Of a stretch of 64,000 nt of DNA, positions 59,945 to 64,000 are shown piece by piece. Each line of letters starts with the position of its first letter. The first letter of the stretch is position 1. Source of the stretch: Evansella vedderi (GTDB taxonomy: Bacteria; Bacillota; Bacilli; Bacillales; Salisediminibacteriaceae). The position numbers and the translations under genes are program-made. The notes beneath the pieces are model-generated. The model did not search any database. It saw only the letters and a list, made by a program, of their open reading frames with translations, and was not told where the DNA came from. The stretch covers positions 248,001-312,000 of the forward strand of contig NZ_JAUSUG010000002.1 of the NCBI RefSeq assembly GCF_030813435.1, written 5' to 3'.

Positions 59945-61138
59945 TTATAAGAAGCCAGCGAAGATTCCAGCTAATACAACGGATACAATCGTTACCGTAA
60001 TGAATCCTCCAACAAGCATTGGTGGCAACATATGACTGAGTAACACGTCTCTTTCTTCTTCATCTTCTGTTAAAGAATTGACGACTTCTTTCGGAATGAT
60101 ATAGTCAGCCGGGAAACCGTATAGTGCTGTCAGGGAAACCGCAAACGCCATGTTTTTACTCACTTTAAGGATTTTTCCTGCAATGGCAGAGAAGATGTAC
60201 ATGCCGATAAGACCGACAATGATCGTACCGATTAGCGGGAACAAAATGCTAAGCATCATAGTTGGAGTTGCCTGGTTTAATCCATTAAAGATGAATAGCA
60301 TTAACGCTAGGATGAGAAAGCCAAAACCATTTGCTTTTTGCAATACTTGCTTTTCAAGGAAGCCCACACTGGAAGCAATGACCCCAAACACTAAGCAAAG
60401 GATGAATGGGCTGATATTAACAACAGGTGCTAATAATGTGGACGTAAGGTAAGCAAGATAACCCACCAGAGCAAGTTTGAAAAACTTATAGAAATTCGTA
60501 TTATACTTTTCAGGCATTTTCCATCTGGCAGCGCCTGGTTCCACCGTCGCAGTCACTTCTTTCGCCCCATCAGACTGCTGCTTCTTTTCAAGTTGGCCAT
60601 TGCGATATAGTTCCAGCAGATGTTTTCCTTCTTTTTTCAGGAGTACTGCTGTAATCGGATATCCTGCAAAACCTTGGATCACATAGATAACAATGGCAAA
60701 TACCGCTAAAGTGGTAAATCCTGCCGCACTGGCTGCTTCCGACATAATTAATGAAGAAACAACGCCGCCCACTAAAGGCGGAATCGCTACAACCATCGTT
60801 TGAAAGCCGAATATAAGCGTTCCGACAGTCATTAACATGGCAATGACCCCCAGAATTCCGGAGAGGGCAATCACTATCGTCTTCCACTGTCTTTTCAGTT
60901 CATTCAGGGAAAGCAATGTTCCTAAATGGGTTATTAACAGGTACATCGACAATGTTGCGACCACCGGCGGGATACCTGCTAGAGACACGATATCCTCCGG
61001 GAAGAAAGTCCAATATCCTATAAGGAACAGTACCGCACATATGAAAACCGATGGTACCCAGGCCTTTGTGCGTGCTGAAACAAAATCTCCAATAAATAAA
61101 ATAAAAGTTAAAATAACTAAAGCTAACATCTGCGACAT
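59945..61138 (-). CDS. Multi-pass membrane transporter, glutamate-symporter-like
   Basis: The membrane protein has about 397 residues and 10-12 hydrophobic helices, with two glycine-rich re-entrant-like regions (PPLVGGVVSSLIMSEAASAAG and the FGVIASSVGFLEK side) and a cytosolic charged loop at about 185-215. The arrangement recalls the ESS/GltS glutamate:sodium symporter fold, but I cannot assign a substrate. ATG 61138 follows AAGGTAAGG and is preferred to the GTG at 61147. A clear promoter lies 58 bp upstream. It is first in a two-gene unit with the M20 amidohydrolase. Confidence 0.75.
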   Translation of the reverse strand: MSQMLALVILTFILFIGDFVSARTKAWVPSVFICAVLFLIGYWTFFPEDIVSLAGIPPVVATLSMYLLITHLGTLLSLNELKRQWKTIVIALSGILGVIAMLMTVGTLIFGFQTMVVAIPPLVGGVVSSLIMSEAASAAGFTTLAVFAIVIYVIQGFAGYPITAVLLKKEGKHLLELYRNGQLEKKQQSDGAKEVTATVEPGAARWKMPEKYNTNFYKFFKLALVGYLAYLTSTLLAPVVNISPFILCLVFGVIASSVGFLEKQVLQKANGFGFLILALMLFIFNGLNQATPTMMLSILFPLIGTIIVGLIGMYIFSAIAGKILKVSKNMAFAVSLTALYGFPADYIIPKEVVNSLTEDEEERDVLLSHMLPPMLVGGFITVTIVSVVLAGIFAGFL

Positions 61139-61195
61139 AAGAAACACCTTACCTTCTTGATAGTATGATTTTTGTTGTTTAGGTAGAATATTAGT

Positions 61196-61224
61196 ATAAT
61201 AATATAATTATAGTTTTCAGTCAA
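61196..61224 (-). promoter_or_regulatory. SigA-type promoter of the transporter-M20 unit
   Basis: On the minus strand TTGACT (61219-61224) and TATTAT (61196-61201) are separated by exactly 17 bp, a near-consensus housekeeping promoter, about 58 bp before the transporter start. Confidence 0.7.
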
Positions 61225-61680
61225 TTTATTCATTTTAGAATTTTCGAAAATAGCGCTTACATTTAAATTTTAACCAATTCTATATTTCGGGAGGAGATTT
61301 GAATTTTATTTAAATATCTTTTTTACTATTTCAAAATAATAAAAAGCATCTCAGGGCCCTTTTTTATTATAAAAGCAGAGTGAAGTATGGCTTCGTTGAT
61401 AGATTAAGAGCTCGTATCCGTAGAAGATACTAAAATATATAAATATGGAAACGAATTGTTTTATTGTTTGGTATTAGCGACTTCACTGCCTAAAAGATAA
61501 TAAAATCCACTAGACCATTTGAAGTATACACATTTCCAGGTCGTAGCTTTTGTTTCTAAAGATGAAAATTACCTATCTCTAACACAAAATCTGTGCCTTC
61601 GAAAAAAAGAACATTGGGAATAGATTAATAAATAAGTTATTATATTAACAGAAATATATATTCAACTAAGCAGTAAAGGA
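61225..61680. other. Intergenic, AT-rich, one orphan hairpin
   Basis: No gene is visible. An ATAATAAAAAG/CTTTTTTATTAT stem lies at 61336-61370 without an adjoining gene end. An 18-bp sequence at 61390-61407 (GCTTCGTTGATAGATTAA) recurs with two changes at 58658-58675. Confidence 0.4.
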
Positions 61681-61692
61681 GAATTGGCTATT

Positions 61693-62667
61693 ATGAGATA
61701 TAGAAATGTTGGTAATAGTGGATTAAAAGTAAGTGAAATTGGACTCGGAAGCTGGCTTACATACGGAACTGCCGCAGAACAAGAAGCTGCTGATGCATGT
61801 GTTCGCGCAGCATTTGAAAATGGCATTAATTTTTTTGATACTGCAAACGCCTACAATCGCGGGGCTGGAGAAGAAGCCATGGGAGCAGCACTAAAAAAAT
61901 ATGATCGTTCCAGCTATGTCCTCTCCACAAAAGTATTTTTCCCAATGGGTGATGGGCCAAATGATCGGGGATTATCAAGAAAGCATATCATGGAACAATG
62001 CGAGGCTAGCTTAAAGCGGTTGAATGTTGACTATATCGATATTTACTATTGTCATCGATTTGACGACCAAACGCCAGTGGAAGAAACCCTCCGTGCATTG
62101 GATGATTTAACAGCACAAGGGAAAATCTTATATTCTGCTGTGAGTGAATGGACCGCAGCTCAAATTACAGAAGCAACAGGAATTAGTCAACGCCTGAATT
62201 TACGCCCTCTTATATCGAATCAGCCGATCTATAATATGTTCGAGCGATATATTGAAAAAGAAGTACTACCTGTTAGTGAAAAAAATGGTATTGGCCAAAT
62301 TGTTTTTTCTCCACTAGCGCAAGGGGTGTTAACAGGTAAATATAAGCCAGGAATGGACTTACCAAAGGACAGCCGCGGAGCCGATGAAAGCGTGAATTTC
62401 GTTATTAAAAGCTATTTTCAAGAAAATGTTCTTGAATGTGTACAAGAACTAAACAGCCTTGCTAAGGAGTTAGGCATCTCGTTATCACAGCTATCCTTAG
62501 CTTGGGTCCTTCGCCACCCAGGCGTCAGCTCTGCATTAATCGGTGCAAGCAAACCAGCGCAAATTGAAGAAAATGTGAAGGCTGTGGAAGTGGACCTTTC
62601 GGAAGATACTTTGGCTGAGATTGAGCGTATTTTAAAGAAAGTTGAAGGATTTGCACCGTTAAGATAA
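61693..62667 (+). CDS. Aldo/keto reductase
   Basis: The NADPH-dependent reductase has about 324 residues, similar to potassium-channel beta-subunit-like AKRs. It has GLGSWLTYG, FFDTANAYNRGAGEEAMG (catalytic D and Y), YVLSTKVFFP (catalytic K), YIDIYYCHRFDD (catalytic H) and ALIGASKPAQIEENVKA (cofactor loop). It reduces aldehydes or ketones. ATG 61693 has AAAGGAG about 11 bases upstream; TTG 61684 is too near the ribosome site. Single gene with its own terminator. Confidence 0.92.
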   Translation: MRYRNVGNSGLKVSEIGLGSWLTYGTAAEQEAADACVRAAFENGINFFDTANAYNRGAGEEAMGAALKKYDRSSYVLSTKVFFPMGDGPNDRGLSRKHIMEQCEASLKRLNVDYIDIYYCHRFDDQTPVEETLRALDDLTAQGKILYSAVSEWTAAQITEATGISQRLNLRPLISNQPIYNMFERYIEKEVLPVSEKNGIGQIVFSPLAQGVLTGKYKPGMDLPKDSRGADESVNFVIKSYFQENVLECVQELNSLAKELGISLSQLSLAWVLRHPGVSSALIGASKPAQIEENVKAVEVDLSEDTLAEIERILKKVEGFAPLR

Positions 62668-62702
62668 CAACCCTTTAGAGTTTTTACTGTCATAGGAACA
62701 AG

Positions 62703-62732
62703 AAAAAAGTAACCAAGAGTGGTTACTTTTTT
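62703..62732 (+). terminator. Terminator of the aldo/keto reductase gene
   Basis: AAAAAAGTAACCA and TGGTTACTTTTTT form a perfect 13-bp stem with a 4-base loop and a T-run. Confidence 0.9.
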
Positions 62733-63024
62733 CTTTAACATTTATTGTCGCCGCTCTTCATGCAACATTTGGTTACCTTGATCAGTGGGTAGACGAACTA
62801 AGTCTTTTTTAATTTATCCAATTAATTATATATTATGGAACTTCCTTTCATGTAACAGTTTGAATTGCCCCCTTAAAAGCATCCCTTTATTTAGGCTATC
62901 ACTACCTCATTAATAAATGTCACTCTATAAGTTGAGTGTTATTTTTTGTATTCACATTAAATAAATAATTCCAAGAACAAAGATCTATAACGCTTTGAGA
63001 TCCAAAGGTTACAGAAAGATCAAT

Positions 63025-63822
63025 TTAGAAGCAGCTTTTACAGAATTCCCATGAGTTGCCTCTTTCATGGGTAACGTACTCTATTAATTCATCTTTATTC
63101 TTGGAGCACACTTTAGGGATTGTGGTCCTTTTTCCTTTGTCTTGTTTTCTCATTAGGAATCTACAATCTGCTCGGTGAATTTTATTCATTCCTTTACTGC
63201 TATTGGTGCCGCCAAAATAATTAAACACATAACCTGTATAATTTTCTTCTAGCCATGTTTCATATCCCTGTTCATCTTTCGAATACTTGTGTATTTTTAC
63301 TTGAATGGTTGGTCGTTCTTTAATCTTATCTTTTTGTACTTTAATTAGCTTCTGTTCCCTTGTTTTAGAAGGTGGTGGTGATAGGGTTTTTATTGGGGAT
63401 ACTTCCCCTTGTGGTTCTATGTATTTGGGCTCTTTGAAATCCCATTGGCCATACACCCTCATCAGCCAAACCCCTAATTGAAAGGCTTGGTTTAAGGCAT
63501 CCTCTGCCTCTTCGCTGGTGCCATATTTGGCATTATGTACTGCCCTGTTCCCCCGAATTCGAAGAAACTGCAATTTATCATAAATTTCATAGCTAATGAT
63601 GTCCTTACTTAACAGCCTTTTAATTCTTTTGTATTGCGGATGTATATCCATGCGTGGGATTTTTTCCAAATCGTTGAGGATGGCCGTTACCGTTTCCCCA
63701 AACATTCTTAGTTTAACTAGCGTTGTATTTGGATCATTAACAACATGTTTTTCTGCCATCTGACCAATTTCAGCTAACAAATTCCACTTCTTTGCTAAAA
63801 AATCAAAGTTCCCCTTCCCCAT
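63025..63822 (-). CDS. DUF4145-type protein with cysteine-rich tail
   Basis: The first 125 residues of this 265-residue protein match the helical DUF4145 domain found at the N-terminus of some restriction helicases: LLAEIGQMAEKHVVNDPNT, then KLRMFGETVTAIL and LRIRGNRAVHNAKYG (R90 to H96), a HEPN-like arginine-histidine pattern. A proline-rich basic linker (about 140-180) leads to a C-terminal domain with IHRADCRFL and SWEFCKSCF, a likely zinc site. No helicase or nuclease domain is attached. It may be a stand-alone defence accessory or RNase; the function is unknown. Upstream DNA to 64000 shows nothing else. Confidence 0.7.
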   Translation of the reverse strand: MGKGNFDFLAKKWNLLAEIGQMAEKHVVNDPNTTLVKLRMFGETVTAILNDLEKIPRMDIHPQYKRIKRLLSKDIISYEIYDKLQFLRIRGNRAVHNAKYGTSEEAEDALNQAFQLGVWLMRVYGQWDFKEPKYIEPQGEVSPIKTLSPPPSKTREQKLIKVQKDKIKERPTIQVKIHKYSKDEQGYETWLEENYTGYVFNYFGGTNSSKGMNKIHRADCRFLMRKQDKGKRTTIPKVCSKNKDELIEYVTHERGNSWEFCKSCF

Positions 63823-64000
63823 CCCATCACCTCGTATTTAGTTTCATTCGTACCGAAATCTACATAAATAAAATTATTAATAAGTTCTATAAATATTCTC
63901 GATTTCCTTTAAATCTGGAAAACGATGTATTTCCGTGCATACTAAAAAAAGACGATCGTATACATCCATTGAAACTGAATGAAGTATAAGACCGCCCTTA

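Noticed and set aside
1-64000. CRISPR array, rRNA or tRNA genes
   Set aside because: I found no regularly spaced repeats and no recognisable tRNA or rRNA sequence on reading both strands.

Overview
The window reads as chromosomal DNA of a low-GC Gram-positive bacterium of the Bacillaceae type. The grounds are AT-rich intergenic DNA, strong AGGAGG-like ribosome binding sites, GTG and TTG starts, Bacillus-style SOS and catabolite-repression (cre) boxes, and Bacillus-like family members. I cannot name the species. I see no rRNA, tRNA or CRISPR array.

Region 1 (1-30.7 kb) is a defence island, almost entirely on the minus strand. It opens with decayed genes: a LexA-like S24 piece, an HsdR N-terminal domain gene, a UvrD-type helicase tail and an unknown remnant. 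An intact SPPY-type DNA methyltransferase and a convergent putative PD-(D/E)XK restriction enzyme follow, with a second unknown remnant beyond them. The remnants on the two sides share a motif. Next is a five-gene system: MORC-like GHKL ATPase, Z1 helicase-like protein, PD-(D/E)XK protein and AIPR protein in one overlapping operon, then a Dcm-type cytosine-C5 methyltransferase in its own unit. A consensus Bacillus LexA box sits just upstream of the methyltransferase -10 box. After an IS3-family element comes a run of minus-strand genes: NOV_C/DUF3883 nuclease, PLD-SF2 helicase, MazG-like pyrophosphatase, HIT protein, GIY-YIG nuclease, double-HKD PLD protein, an unknown protein, an HNH nuclease with about six internal repeats, a HEPN-type protein, a small protein and a CDGHG-motif protein. 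Several of these look like compact, poorly described anti-phage modules.

Region 2 (30.7-45.7 kb) is a catabolic locus for a carboxylated aromatic or heteroaromatic compound. It encodes a BenE-type transporter, a frameshifted FAD oxidoreductase, a crotonase-fold hydrolase, two paralogous acyl-CoA ligases, a three-subunit molybdenum hydroxylase, CoxG, MocA and XdhC maturation factors, an orphan response regulator with an AraC output domain and an MBL-fold hydrolase. The gene set resembles the 2-furoyl-CoA (Hmf) pathway; this is inference.

Region 3 (45.9-62.7 kb) holds ordinary metabolic units. These are a cell-wall amidase; a hydantoinase/oxoprolinase operon with an XRE-cupin regulator, cupin and NCS1 permease; a four-carbon sugar-acid operon (GntP permease, OtnK-type kinase, beta-hydroxyacid dehydrogenase) facing a GntR/FCD regulator across three operator-like boxes exactly 21 bp apart and a cre-like site; an M20 amidohydrolase with a membrane transporter; and an aldo/keto reductase.

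The right end (63-63.8 kb) carries a DUF4145-type protein with a cysteine-rich tail.
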